Under the pieces are notes generated by a model. It was not told where the DNA came from. It saw nothing but the letters and a program-made list of their open reading frames with translations, and did not search any database. Below, piece by piece: positions 52,501 through 60,000 of a stretch of DNA of 60,000 nt. Made by a program: the position numbers and the translations under genes. Within the stretch, counting starts at the first letter, position 1, and every line of letters starts with the position of its first letter. The stretch is from Bolinopsis microptera (taxonomy: Eukaryota > Ctenophora > Tentaculata > Lobata > Bolinopsidae): assembly GCF_026151205.1 (NCBI RefSeq), contig NC_087079.1, positions 808,001-868,000 of the forward strand. The letters run 5' to 3'.

Positions 52501-54929
52501 TGCACCGCCCCTCTTAATACGGTAGCACACGTGCTGTCTCAAAATCAAGGCTAACTGCACCGCCTCTCTTAATACGGTAGCACACGTGCTGTCTCAAAAT
52601 CAAGGCTAACTGCACCGCCCCTCTTAATACGGTAGCACACGTGCTGTCTCAAAATCAAGGCTAACTGCACCGCCCCTCTTAATACGGTAGCACACGTGCT
52701 GTCTCAAAATCAAGGCTAACTGCACCGCCCCTCTTAATACGGTAGCACACGTGCTGTCTCAAAATCAAGGCTAACTGCACCGCCCCTCTTAATACGGTAG
52801 CACACGTGCTGTCTCAAAATCAAGGCTAACTGCACCGCCCCTCTTAATACGGTAGCACACGTGCTGTCTCAAAATCAAGGCTAACTGCACCGCCCCTCTT
52901 AATACGGTAGCACACGTGCTGTCTCAAAATCAAGGCTAACTGCACCGCCTCTCTTAATACGGTAGCACACGTGCTGGACAGTGTTGTTTGATGAACTTCT
53001 TAGATGGACTCCTCCAGAACCTGACTCCCTCGCTCAACAGATCTAACAGCTGAACCCCTCCTCGGGACCCCTCCCCCAGAACCCCTCCCCCCTCCTCCAC
53101 GCCGTCTCACCTCAGCTGCTGTACTTGGAGAATTCAGCACCCCTACCCTCTCTGCTAACTGTCGGGCTGAAGTGCAGATGAACTCCCTGAAGCTGGTTAC
53201 AGTGAGACTATACACGTAGAAGTTAGCCATGATGTTGAGGTTGGAGATGAAGAGAACAGTTCTCCAGGTGGAGGTACTAGGAGTCACTGCTAGACTGGAC
53301 AAGGTCACTACAAACCAGGGCAGGTTGGACACCAGGTACACCACAGTTGTGGAGACGACTGTCAGCACACCCTGCCACCGGAGACACTTCCCTCTCTCCA
53401 GGGCTAGCTTCCTTGCTTTTAGGAGGAGTAGAGTGGACGTGGTCACCAGCACTAGCATAGCCAGGAGGAGGCCTCCGAACGTGAAGACAGCAGCAGACCA
53501 TTCCAACCAAACAGGAGCAGGTGTCTGCCTGTAACTGCACGTGTAGTCCAGATAGTTGAAGTAGAGATCTTCAGAGCTGCAGAAGAAGATGTGGAGGAGC
53601 TGACCGGGTTGGAGGAGACCCAGGACCCAGAACACAGCACACACCATGTGAACCCGTCTCTCTGTCCAGGAGCCAGCTCTCAGAGGGTGGACCACTATCA
53701 GGAGCTTGTTAGTGGTCAGAACACAGGTTAGACCTGCAGTGGCAGTGATGCACACAATGTTAATATTGGGGTTCAGCAGACAGAACACCTCTCCCAGCAC
53801 CCAGTCCTGTGCTGACAGGGATATTATTTGGGGAACAGTCTCGAACGTGGTGAGAAGAAGATCACTGACTGCTAGGTGGATAATCACTACGACCACGGCT
53901 TTGTGCAGCTTGATGGCCTTGTATCTGGTGATCCCCACTAGGATTACAGTGTCTCCTACCAGGGAGGAGAGGGCTACGAGAATGTTGAAGAAGATCCAGA
54001 GGTGGAGTTCAGTGCTCGTGTGTATCCCGAGCTCTGTGAAGTTGTTTGTGTGTACCATCCTGGCCTGGAGCTAGAGAGTATTGTGTTATATATAACATCA
54101 CAAGAAGAAAACCACAAATAACAGCTGAAAAACCGACAGATGAAAAGATGGTCTGAGACTGACAAAAATTAAGAAAAATTCAAAATTCTGGTCGTCGATG
54201 GTCTCAAAATAGCAGTATAAACGGCCCCAGGTGTCTCGAAACCACTCTTTTTAATCTACCCTCTATACTGTATAGGACCGTGTAGGAATGTAACAGAGTA
54301 ACTACCAAACCACTGGAGCACTGGGTGCAAGTTGTAGTTACGCATATCAGCCTCCGCCAAATCAAACGTGTAGTACGTTTCTTAGGGAGGTCAGGTGCTG
54401 TCATAGGAATTTGAACAATGATCTCATATCAGCTCCATATCTCATAGTTGATGATATCAAATATCAGCCCAACAATCACGATACCAGGTCAAAATGCAGT
54501 TTAGTTATCTACTCATTCGGGTTATTTAACAGCGCAAAGAATCCGGTAAAAAATTAAATAGTTAAATGATGACATATCAGGGTCTAACACGCCTCCCTCC
54601 CTCCCTCCCTCCCTCCCTCCCTCCCTCCCTCCCTCCCTCCCTCCCTCCCCTCCCTCCCTCCCTCCCTCCCTCCCTCCCTCCCTCCCTCCCTCCCTCCCTC
54701 CCTCCCTCCCTCCCTCCCTCCCTCCCTCCCTCCCTCCCTCCCTCCCTCCCTCCCCCTCCCCCTTCCTCCCTCCCTCCCTCCCTCCCTCCCCCCCTCTCTC
54801 CCCTACTAACAGTGAAAATTCAGGACAGACCCCGCATCTCGAGTGGACCATTGGGAGGAAGATGTTTTGAGGCTGATGCTCCATACTGAGGACGTTTCTG
54901 GAACTCTAGGAGTAACCTGTTCTATCCAG
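40525..54929 (+). CDS. WD-repeat protein, WDR97/WDR87-like, 11 internal exons (both ends missing)
   Basis: Exons: 40525-40675, 41795-41904, 42029-42148, 42490-42623, 43125-43262, 43417-43486, 43819-43928, 49029-49152, 49574-49741, 51883-51965, 54824-54929. All have GT-AG borders and matching phases, giving 438 codons without a stop. WD-type blades are visible: SDVISIAYSPFSGDFALLDG, IIITAGVGGVKMWRY, SIDTALKVWSEQG, MVSASLDKSVRLWNLE, YLYCGTSRDLSVWSI, VVVLGEDSSVRLLSALSGKG and LLIDSLTIWVYTSRTDPAS. The TDPA step after the last blade and the overall order resemble large axonemal WD proteins of the WDR97/WDR87 group; that identity is inference. N-terminal exons before 40525 and all exons after 54929 are not found. 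Three other genes lie in its introns. Confidence 0.82.
40676..41794. other. WD-gene intron; no gene recognised
   Basis: It contains a 91-codon open frame ending LLYKQELRPLFRFGGR (41077-41352). A 28-bp piece of it (41313-41340) is identical to 1585-1612 in the arrestin intron, so I treat it as repeat-derived. GC-rich CGCGCGC patches occur at 40850-40890 and 41570-41585. Confidence 0.4.
42911..43124 (+). repeat. Two truncated tandem copies of a WD-gene exon start
   Basis: The first about 65 bases of the exon at 43125 (CTACTGTGTGTGGCACAAAA onward), with its CAG acceptor, occur also at 42911 and 43032. Both copies end at ...TACCTGTTATATGTTACCAT, where the true exon continues TTCACAATC. The pseudo-exons lack the downstream half and a matching donor. 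Confidence 0.85.
44252..45728 (-). CDS. Class A (rhodopsin-like) GPCR, three exons, nested in a WD-gene intron
   Basis: Exons on the minus strand: 45728-45568, 45373-45217 and 44953-44252, in phase with GT-AG borders, giving 339 residues. TM1 is IIFGTIYIILLIMSLLFNPI with the N-P pair; TM2 is FLFLVLSGSDLITSLLSFF. The TM3 end is SSFTTTLLSVTRYLKIREPL, with TRY in place of DRY. TM4 is WLALYLLASSLVVFAILL, and TM5 lies in LAMVYIVNVLSAVAASFL. TM6 is VILIMNIGNFVFFLILISSI. TM7 is FCFIPDSLSVFNPAVFLYFN, with NPAVF where NPxxY is usual. The usual TM3 cysteine is not seen. The ligand is unknown. The start ATG at 45728 is the only one in frame before TM1. It lies antisense in the 5.1-kb WD-gene intron. Confidence 0.85.
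45086..45199. repeat. GGTAACCATAACAAT-type repeat in a GPCR intron
   Basis: About five imperfect units of CTGGTAACCATAACAATTAC lie between the second and third GPCR exons. They belong to the GTTAC/GTAAC motif family that fills this locus. Confidence 0.8.
45729..45815. repeat. 31-bp repeat, three copies
   Basis: The unit is CTAGTAGTTACTATGGTTAC plus TAACACGCTAT. It lies immediately upstream of the GPCR start codon. Confidence 0.9.
45816..46726. other. No gene seen; WD-gene intron upstream of the nested GPCR
   Basis: AT-rich. The bases 45840-45960 resemble 42360-42420 in inverted form (ATACTTTTCAAATTTTACAG against CTGTAAAATTTGAAAAGTAT), so a dispersed repeat is present. A TGTTACCATGGTAAA site lies at about 46640. 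Confidence 0.45.
46727..47391. repeat. 47-bp minisatellite, 14 copies
   Basis: The unit is ACCCTAGAGGGAGCAGACGT then CCTGATTCCCGGGATGAGAC then CGCTGTT. Most differences are GATGAG/GAGGAG and ACGTCC/ACATCC switches. It contains CCTAGAGG and TCCCGGGA palindromes. Confidence 0.95.
47392..48976. other. No firm gene; possible hydrophobic exon on the minus strand at 47958-48159
   Basis: After an acceptor-like TTTTATGTAG, the minus strand 48159-47958 encodes about 66 residues. They include VIMVFTTVFWFSRNKFYYD and LSLMNIFLALFFHVF, then a stop. It could be the last exon of a membrane protein, but no other exons are found. A C-tract sits at 48531-48548. The rest is AT-rich. Confidence 0.3.
48977..49011 (+). 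promoter_or_regulatory. Two RFX X-box-like palindromes
   Basis: GTTACCGTAGCAAC (48977-48990) and GTAGCCATGGTAAC (48998-49011) both fit GTNRCC-NN-RGYAAC, the X-box bound by RFX factors. They sit just before the splice acceptor at 49028. RFX factors control ciliary genes, which fits a WDR97/WDR87-like product, but motif match alone is weak evidence. Confidence 0.4.
49153..49262. repeat. 9-bp GTTACCATA/GTTAACATA repeat at an exon border
   Basis: It begins with the donor itself (CAG|GTTACCATAGTTACCATA), so the splice donor of the exon 49029-49152 lies inside the first repeat unit. Confidence 0.9.
49766..50119. repeat. 9-bp AGTTACCAT/AGTTACTAT microsatellite
   Basis: About 38 units, with TACACTACTAGTTACC interruptions at about 49870 and 49968. 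The open frames inside (SYHSYHSYYS and MVTIVTIV) are repeat artefacts. Confidence 0.95.
50128..50182 (+). repeat. Duplicated end of the WD-gene exon 49574-49741
   Basis: CTCCTCCTGATATCAGTGCT then CTTAACAAGGTCAGTTTTAT repeats the last about 30 exon bases plus the donor and start of the intron at 49741, with a few changes. The 9-bp microsatellite lies between the two copies, so exon end and repeat were duplicated together. Confidence 0.8.
50398..51207 (+). CDS. Tail-anchored permuted-papain-fold (LRAT/PPPDE-like) protein, single exon
   Basis: 269 residues from the ATG at 50398; TATAAA lies 35 bp upstream (50363). Residues 1-60 are low complexity (SSSDSNQQHHEDKQHDQ). The core has VGYHAFLVLKTNIGISLTLE (His138), then YYNPVKDNCQDFAERCFDKV (Cys215). 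A His in an early strand followed by an NC..F helix is the circularly permuted NlpC/P60 arrangement found in LRAT and PPPDE families. These include acyltransferases and deubiquitinase/deSUMOylase-like thiol enzymes. Residues 245-264 form one membrane segment (CCILILILLVIILIGVIIIG) with a short basic tail, so the enzyme domain should face the cytosol. It lies sense in a WD-gene intron and has no introns, as a retrocopy might. The exact activity is unknown. Confidence 0.75.
   Translation: MSDTLLNPFCNKHQHVVDFNFNNLCSPSSGAIGSTPSSSDSNQQHHEDKQHDQGGTVIVSILPTGYDYNEENKECLGTGDSKLHDCIYFKLSSVDNVAEKLLGGEYEEIIMEATVTHIAGHKRPLGSLSKDYPPVGYHAFLVLKTNIGISLTLEKLGDGIYIGKGPLINGSACKTCAFSYNSKLMIEDESKYSLLELIELLKNEKDYYNPVKDNCQDFAERCFDKVARMKRWGFVSTRECLKSCCILILILLVIILIGVIIIGFLNKMK
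51208..51882. other. No gene seen; 3' flank of the nested gene
   Basis: AT-rich DNA. A GGTAACTATGGTAACTATTT sequence runs into the CAG acceptor at 51882. Confidence 0.4.
52050..52140. repeat. 10-bp CCCAATTATT repeat
   Basis: About eight units of CCCAATTATT, some replaced by CCCA(C/A)(A/G)AGAT. Confidence 0.85.
52482..52976. repeat. 55-bp minisatellite, nine copies
   Basis: The unit is GTCTCAAAATCAAGGCTAAC then TGCACCGCCCCTCTTAATAC then GGTAGCACACGTGCT. Copies are almost identical (C/T in GCCCC/GCCTC), so the expansion is very recent. It ends 24 bp before the stop codon of the minus-strand GPCR. Confidence 0.96.
53000..54058 (-). CDS. Class A (rhodopsin-like) GPCR, single exon, nested in a WD-gene intron
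   Basis: 352 residues. The N-terminus has an NFT glycosylation site (Asn6). TM1 is ILVALSSLVGDTVILVGITR, with Asp in place of the usual Asn. TM2 is VVVIIHLAVSDLLLTTFETV (LAVSD motif). WVLGEVFC supplies Cys93, which should pair with Cys174. TM3 ends TTNKLLIVVHPL, with NKL in place of DRY. TM4 is HMVCAVFWVLGLLQPG, TM5 is FTFGGLLLAMLVLVTTSTLL, and TM6 is VSTTVVYLVSNLPWFVVTL. TM7 is NLNIMANFYVYSLTVTSFRE, where NFYVY stands for NPxxY. The tail is rich in Arg and Gly. The lost DRY motif may mean altered G-protein coupling. The ligand is unknown. It lies antisense inside the last WD-gene intron seen here. Confidence 0.92.
   Translation of the reverse strand: MVHTNNFTELGIHTSTELHLWIFFNILVALSSLVGDTVILVGITRYKAIKLHKAVVVVIIHLAVSDLLLTTFETVPQIISLSAQDWVLGEVFCLLNPNINIVCITATAGLTCVLTTNKLLIVVHPLRAGSWTERRVHMVCAVFWVLGLLQPGQLLHIFFCSSEDLYFNYLDYTCSYRQTPAPVWLEWSAAVFTFGGLLLAMLVLVTTSTLLLLKARKLALERGKCLRWQGVLTVVSTTVVYLVSNLPWFVVTLSSLAVTPSTSTWRTVLFISNLNIMANFYVYSLTVTSFREFICTSARQLAERVGVLNSPSTAAEVRRRGGGGRGSGGGVPRRGSAVRSVERGSQVLEESI
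54059..54591. other. No gene seen; upstream of the single-exon GPCR
   Basis: It should include the GPCR promoter on the minus strand. I recognise no motif with confidence. Confidence 0.35.
54592..54800. repeat. (CCCT)n simple repeat
   Basis: About 200 bp of CCCT units with a few slips. On the minus strand it is (AGGG)n, a G-quadruplex-prone purine tract. It ends about 25 bp before the acceptor of the WD-gene exon at 54824, so it may act as a long pyrimidine tract. Confidence 0.95.
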
Positions 54930-55474
54930 GTAATACTATGGCAACCACTTTTGTTAATTTATATATATAATATTAGTTGCCTGTTATATCCATTATCCTT
55001 CTTATTAATATGCTATTTCAATCGGGCACTCGGTGACCTGTGTGTTATTCAGTTATTTTCGTATGATTTTGTACTGTTCAATCACAATTTTAACTGATTT
55101 GGAACTTAAACTTAACCCGAATTACGGGTTTCAACTGGATACCGCAGTGATATGACAAGTTTTGACAATCTAGCGAAATCTCAACTAAACAAGAGCGTAC
55201 TTTGTTTCCGTTACATAAAACATTATATCAGATAGTTTATTGAAGAGAAAGTGAATTAACGAGGCAGACATTGCTCACTCCGATTAAAACACTTGACTTT
55301 TAAATGTTTAATAGTTTAATGAATCTTTAATAATGGTTTAAATAGACACTTACATTTTTTAAAGCTACGACGAATAAAAAAACAAACATTTTCCTTGTCA
55401 GCTAAATCAAGATGAAATCAACAAACGGAATAGTAAATCACTTCCCAAAAAATGGAATAAAACTAGTTAAAAGG
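54930..55474. other. No further WD-gene exon found; AT-rich
   Basis: The donor at 54929 (GTAATA) requires another exon, but none is recognisable before the opposing gene ends at 55475. The bases 55401-55474 are the 3' UTR of that gene and are nearly identical to 58524-58598. Confidence 0.4.
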
Positions 55475-57387
55475 TTAATGTAAAATACTAATGAACTCCT
55501 TTACATTTGCCACAATCTTCTCGTTACTCTGTTTCTTCAGTAGCCACATTGCTGGGGAGACCATGTCTTCAAGAACGTACATCTCCTCATCAAGTGAACT
55601 AGATCTAGCTATCTCCACCATACACTTGGTCACGTTTTGTAGATAGTCCAGCTTGTGAGGGGGTTCTCTTTCAAGGGACTTAGTGATAATGTCAGAAATA
55701 AATTTGAAGATCTTGGCGAGTTCAGTTTTTCCTGGAGCAGTATATTCGACTGACTTGTCGCAAGATAGCTGGCAAAGTTTCTTGAAGACCCGCTTGCAGT
55801 TAGGAAACTTGGCAATCATCCAAAGCAGTTTGAGGAGTGTTGTATCCACAGGGTTCAAACGGAAAGCTGGTTCAATCACCTCGTTCACAAGGACGCACTC
55901 GAGCACTGAGAGGTCCAGAGAACAACAAGACTTAAGGAGTAGAAGCATGACACTGTAGGTGAACTCCAAAGATACTTTCTCCATGTGCTTGGATAACTTC
56001 ATCTTCTTCCAGACGATAGGCATTATCTCTTCCAACTTTTCTTGCGTAAGAAAGTTCAATTCGTGCTGTTTAATCATTGCCTGAAGACCAGTAGTGACAA
56101 TAGTAGAAGCCAGTAAGTGATCTCCAGTCTGTTTTAACACATGTGCGAAGGAAGGGATAATATTGTACTCTTTTTCCATAGCTTCAAGCTGGCCCAGACG
56201 GTCGGCACAAATCGTATCACGGAGGATCTTTATGTTCATCATTAAAACCAAATTTCGGCCTTCCATATCTGCACATGAAAGACCTCGGCGGCCACATTCG
56301 TCTACATGATTTGCGAAAGCAAGACGGTTTATGCACTTGGCAGAGAAGAAAGTAGCCTGCTCTAGAAGCTGTGAGGTATTTTCAAAATCATCAAGAATTC
56401 TAGCGATCACCCTTGACACCAAATAAAAAGAGAACGGATATTTATGACCGAACGATATCAAATTGGAGACGAGCCTATTTTCAGGACTTGAAAACAGATC
56501 TTTGAGTTCATCGGATTTTGAATCTTCTTCAATGACCAATTCGAAAGCAGTCAAACAGAATTCAGCATAGAAAGGACCATCCCCTACTCTCCGGAACAGC
56601 ATATCACTTTTCAAGAAAGCCTCCATCAAATGAAGCAGCACTATTCTATCTTTCTTGGGTAAAGTAGAAGGTCCCACATCATTCTGTAGTAATATAAAGT
56701 AAGTTATTGCATTTCTAATCACATTGCAGGGATCCGACTTAGAATCGCTTGCTACACGTTGTATACCTCTCGTGCCGGCCTGCGCGAGCTCAAAAGGGGT
56801 TACAGCGTGTGTCAAAGAATCGCTCAATGAGCAGAGGTTGGGAGTATTTTGCGGAAATGTGTCCAAAAAGAGGACCAGTCTTTCCATGATTGTGGAGCTG
56901 AGAATTAGTTTCAAGTATGTTTCCTGTGTAGAACAACTTTCTGTTACAGCTAAGGAGGAGAGTGTGCGAGCTATCAGTTGTAGAGCATCCGATTCCACCG
57001 CCTGTCTGCAAATCTGATGGAAAGCTTCTTGACCTCCATCAGAAGAAACCAGCCAGCTTACCGTTTCTGAAATAATTAAAACATTAATTTAAAGTTAGGA
57101 CCATTATCTTGTAACAGGGGCCCGGGCCAGGGTGAAATGTAGGGGCAAAAAAGCAAACCAAATTTAATATGATCCTGATTTTATCAAGAATATAAAATAA
57201 CAAGTACGCTAGTAAAGACGAATTCAGAAAGTTAAAGAGTTTAAATTGCGAATATTATAGTATTTGTACCTTTCAGCAGATTATCTTCTTTATTGATAAG
57301 AGCCAGTAGTTGTGTACAGAGTCTAGTCGCTTCTTCCTTCTCTATTGAACCCTTTAGTCGTATCAGTATCTTCTTTACCGGCTCCAT
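55475..57387 (-). CDS. Helical-repeat (ARM/HEAT-like) protein A, two exons
   Basis: Exon 1 is 57387-57270 (starts MEPVKKILIRLKGSIEKEEA). Exon 2 is 57066-55475. They join in phase at a Glu codon, giving 569 residues. The whole protein is amphipathic helices without membrane segments, in the style of ARM/HEAT solenoids: ETVSWLVSSDGGQEAFHQI, LQLIARTLSSLAVTE, KLILSSTIMERLVLFLDTF, RIVLLHLMEAFLKSDM and LLKLLWMIAKFPNCKRVFKK. The end is MLLKKQ-like AMWLLKKQSNEKIVANVKEF. I do not recognise a named family; a scaffold or cytosolic role is a guess from the fold. A paralogue lies downstream at 58599-60000. The last about 90 residues and the 3' UTR are almost identical between the two, while the rest is much more diverged. 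Confidence 0.85.
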
Positions 57388-58598
57388 CGTTCACTAACGT
57401 ATTCTGTGTAAAATTATATTTATCCCGGTTACTGCGACAAGTAAAAATGCTCTTATTAGGGAAAAGGAGTTTACTCGACCTTTCAATGTAACTACATCGT
57501 ATTCATGATTAGATCTAAAAACAAGTGTTACAAATTCAAAACGTAAAAAACATATATCTGAGGCGAAATTTGTGTACATTAATTCTTTAATTTATTTTAA
57601 TTAATCAACTTTATCCAAAAATGCGATACAAAATTCATAACAAAATTAGTTTATACGACGACAAACTTTTATAGTAAATACCGTACAGTCCTAAAACTAC
57701 TACAAGACAAAATATACTACACATGATTCATAAGCATGGAATGCTACAACGGTGAACAAGTGCATGATGTGAAGTGTGTAGGAATGTATCTAGTGTGGAG
57801 TGAAAATGGTGGGAATGGTACTGACCAATGAGAAGTACGAAACGTGGGAGCCAAATATGGTTTGATTGAGGTAAAGGGTTAGTGTGTTGAATGTGAGGCG
57901 TAAGTGTGCGTGTGTGAGATGTGGTCCCTGTACTCAGAAAGTAAACAAAACCTATAAATATCACTAAATATTATCACTACATGTGTAGACGATCCCTGTC
58001 TGTAAAGTATAAAATATGTTACATTCCTTACAGTAGAACACTGGTTAGAAGTGTAACTTATTTTACTATTTTCTACTTACTAATGAAACTTATAACTCAT
58101 GAAGACAAACGATTACGTAAGAAAGAAAGTCACAATATTCTGAATAAATTGCAAATATCAACGGAGTCCTCAAGTGGAGAAACGACATCAAAACATACAG
58201 AAATTAGCAATGAAAACAGTTATCAAACTACCAGTTATAACGCAGTCAAACCTTCAAGAAATGTGAACCCTTATTAGCAACTAGCTAATCTCGTGATAGT
58301 AATTACACGACGAGTACAAGTACATGTACACGAAATGTACGAAATAAGAGAAGATAATATATTCTCAGCCTCACAACTAATTGGCTCGACCCCATTGTTA
58401 ATCATGATATGATTAGCTTTAATGACAAGCTTGAGGAAAAGGCATCTTACACAATGTTGAGGCTAAGTGACGTATTAGTCGCGATGTAGAATCGAAACAT
58501 AACAAGTTTCCTTACTAAATTAAGCTAAATCAAGATGAAATCAACAAACGGAATAGTAAATCACTTCCCCAAAATATGGAATAAAACTAGTTAAAATG
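57388..58598. other. Intergenic region between the two paralogues; no firm gene
   Basis: A 98-codon plus-strand frame (57981-58277) includes SVTYFTIFYLLMKLITHEDK and a Ser/Thr-rich tail. It has no recognisable domain and I do not call it. The segment 58524-58598 is the 3' UTR of the right-hand paralogue. Confidence 0.35.
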
Positions 58599-60000
58599 TT
58601 AATGTAAAATGCTAATGAACTCCTTTACATTTGCCACAATCTTCTCGTTACTCTGTTTCTTCAGAAGCCACATTGCTGGGGAGACCATGTCTTCAAGAAC
58701 GTACATCTCCTCATCTAGTGAACTAGATCTAGCAATCTCCGCCATACACTTGGTCATGTTTTGTAGATAGTTCAATTTGTGAGGGGGTTCTCTTTCAAGG
58801 GTCTCAATGATAATGTCAGAAATAAATTTGAAGATCTTGGCGAGTTCAGTTTTTCCTGGAGCAGCATATTCAACTGTTTTATTAGAGGACATCTTGCTAA
58901 GCTCGTTGAAGACCAGTTTGTACTTCAAGGGATATCTGGTCATTAGCCAGAGCACTTTAAGAAGGGGTGGATCAAAACAAATAGCCACTCCAATCACATC
59001 GTTAACAAGCATGTGTTCTAGTCTTGATACGTCCAGATTGTGGGACTCTGGGAACACAATTATACTGTTCATGAATATTAAAAAATAATCCATCATGCTT
59101 TTGTGCTTCTCCATCTTCCCCCAGATAATTGGGAGGATGTTTCCTATCTTTTCTAGAGTAAGGAAGTTTAACTTATGCTCACGAATCATAATTATGAATG
59201 TGTAGATAATGACACCGATCAAGTCATGATGGTCAGTACACTGCAAGCCGTGTAATAAAGAGTCCACAGTTTTGAACTTTTTGTCCATATCTTGAAGTTC
59301 ATCCAAAGTGCCGGCACTGATGATGACTTGAAGTGTCTCGAGGCTTTTATGAAAAGCACATTTCTGACTCGAAAAACCCCTTGAGTAAAAGGTCATGCTG
59401 CTAAAATATTTCTCCTGTGTGACAACAAAATGATTTATGTGCGAGGCAGTGAAAGTCATCACCATTTCTAAAAGATGTGAAGTTTTCTCAAAATTCTGCA
59501 GAATTTTCGAAACAATATTTGACGTTGACGAGAGGTAAGATGGATTTCTTTTACTGAACGCCAGCAGTGTCGAAATAATCTCATTTTCGGGACTGGAGAG
59601 GAGATCTCTTAGCTCGTCAGATTTTGCGTCAGCTTTAATAATCGAATAGATAGAACTTAAACATGAACTAGCATGTTCTGGTTTTATTCCAAGTGAGTCC
59701 AAGTGAGTTTTCTTAGTGTACGCACCGAACTGAAAGATCGATCCCGCTTTGAACACTATTTCACTTTTCAAGAAGTCTATTATCAAATGAAGCAGTGCAA
59801 TTCTATCCATCTTGGGTAAACTAGAAGTCGTCACTTGACCCTGCAGTTCTATAAAGCTAGTTATTGCATTTGTTATCAAACAGCAGGGATCCGACTTAGA
59901 ATGGCTAGATGAGCTGGGTTTGGGAGTGTTTTGCGGTAATTTTTCCAAAAAGAGGACCAGTCTTTTCATAATTCTGGAGCTGAGAATTAGTTTCAAGTAT
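58599..60000 (-). CDS. Helical-repeat (ARM/HEAT-like) protein B, partial (5' end beyond the window)
   Basis: The open frame runs from the right edge of the window to the stop at 58599, about 466 codons. It aligns along its length with protein A (LKLILSSRIMKRLVLFLEKL, RIALLHLIIDFLKSEIVFK, HKLNFLTLEKIGNILPIIW, LLKVLWLMTRYPLKYKLVFN). The end, AAPGKTELAKIFKFISDII onward, is nearly the same as in A. It lacks a few short blocks of A and has others of its own (GAYTKKTHLDSLGIKP). There is no internal stop, so it is probably functional. The first exon and start codon should lie just outside the window. Confidence 0.85.
   Translation of the reverse strand, partial: YLKLILSSRIMKRLVLFLEKLPQNTPKPSSSSHSKSDPCCLITNAITSFIELQGQVTTSSLPKMDRIALLHLIIDFLKSEIVFKAGSIFQFGAYTKKTHLDSLGIKPEHASSCLSSIYSIIKADAKSDELRDLLSSPENEIISTLLAFSKRNPSYLSSTSNIVSKILQNFEKTSHLLEMVMTFTASHINHFVVTQEKYFSSMTFYSRGFSSQKCAFHKSLETLQVIISAGTLDELQDMDKKFKTVDSLLHGLQCTDHHDLIGVIIYTFIIMIREHKLNFLTLEKIGNILPIIWGKMEKHKSMMDYFLIFMNSIIVFPESHNLDVSRLEHMLVNDVIGVAICFDPPLLKVLWLMTRYPLKYKLVFNELSKMSSNKTVEYAAPGKTELAKIFKFISDIIIETLEREPPHKLNYLQNMTKCMAEIARSSSLDEEMYVLEDMVSPAMWLLKKQSNEKIVANVKEFISILH

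Noticed and set aside
53229-54074. Plus-strand frames overlapping the GPCR at 53000-54058
   Set aside because: Shadows of the minus-strand receptor gene. They lack any domain and overlap its transmembrane segments.
54522-54889. Pro/Leu-Ser or Gly/Arg/Glu-rich proteins at the CCCT tract
   Set aside because: Simple-repeat translation. Only the exon 54824-54929 in another frame is convincing there.
57981-58277. 98-residue plus-strand protein
   Set aside because: One hydrophobic stretch and a Ser/Thr tail, but no family signature, no splice context and typical intergenic composition.

Overview
This is a eukaryotic, AT-rich window with GT-AG introns, many transposon remnants and an unusual density of tandem repeats. 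It most resembles a non-bilaterian or other marine invertebrate animal. The evidence is class A GPCRs, an arrestin-domain gene, a WDR97/WDR87-like WD-repeat gene, a CR1/L2-type LINE with esterase and PHD domains, and a Penelope element with GIY-YIG. I cannot name the species; a cnidarian or sponge is a guess.

Layout. 1-2038: a 76-bp satellite lying beside or inside the 3' side of a minus-strand arrestin-domain gene, of which the first three coding exons are visible. 2350-5100: remnants of a Penelope-like element and of two copies of a retroelement C-terminal zinc-finger/endonuclease-like module. 5.1-11.1 kb: gene-poor DNA with an 851-bp TA-flanked MITE. 11.15-16.87 kb: an apparently intact LINE. 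Its ORF1 carries a coiled-coil-like stretch, an AlkB-like 2OG-Fe(II) oxygenase domain and an SGNH esterase. Its ORF2 carries a PHD finger, an APE-type endonuclease and a reverse transcriptase. The two ORFs overlap as ATGA. 17-21.3 kb: broken LINE copies, one with a clear 12-bp target-site duplication. 22.9-24.4 kb: two minisatellites.

26.1-37.0 kb: an array of five two-exon genes for 31-residue, 12-cysteine metallothionein-like proteins. Copy 1 has had an RTE fragment, a tRNA-derived SINE and a 334-bp palindrome inserted in its intron, and is followed by 2.6 kb of a 24-bp satellite. Copies 3-5 carry poly-G minisatellites in their introns.

40.5-54.9 kb: at least 11 exons of a plus-strand WD-repeat gene whose two ends I did not find. 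Three other genes lie in its introns: a minus-strand three-exon GPCR, a plus-strand tail-anchored permuted-papain-like protein, and a minus-strand single-exon GPCR. Its introns are full of GTTACCAT-type repeats that resemble RFX X-boxes and often abut splice sites. 55.4-60 kb: two tandem minus-strand helical-repeat genes with nearly identical 3' ends; the second runs off the window.

The strongest candidate for something new is the LINE whose ORF1 fuses an AlkB-like domain with all visible metal-binding residues to an esterase with all visible catalytic residues. Next come the metallothionein array with G-rich introns and the WD-repeat gene with nested genes.
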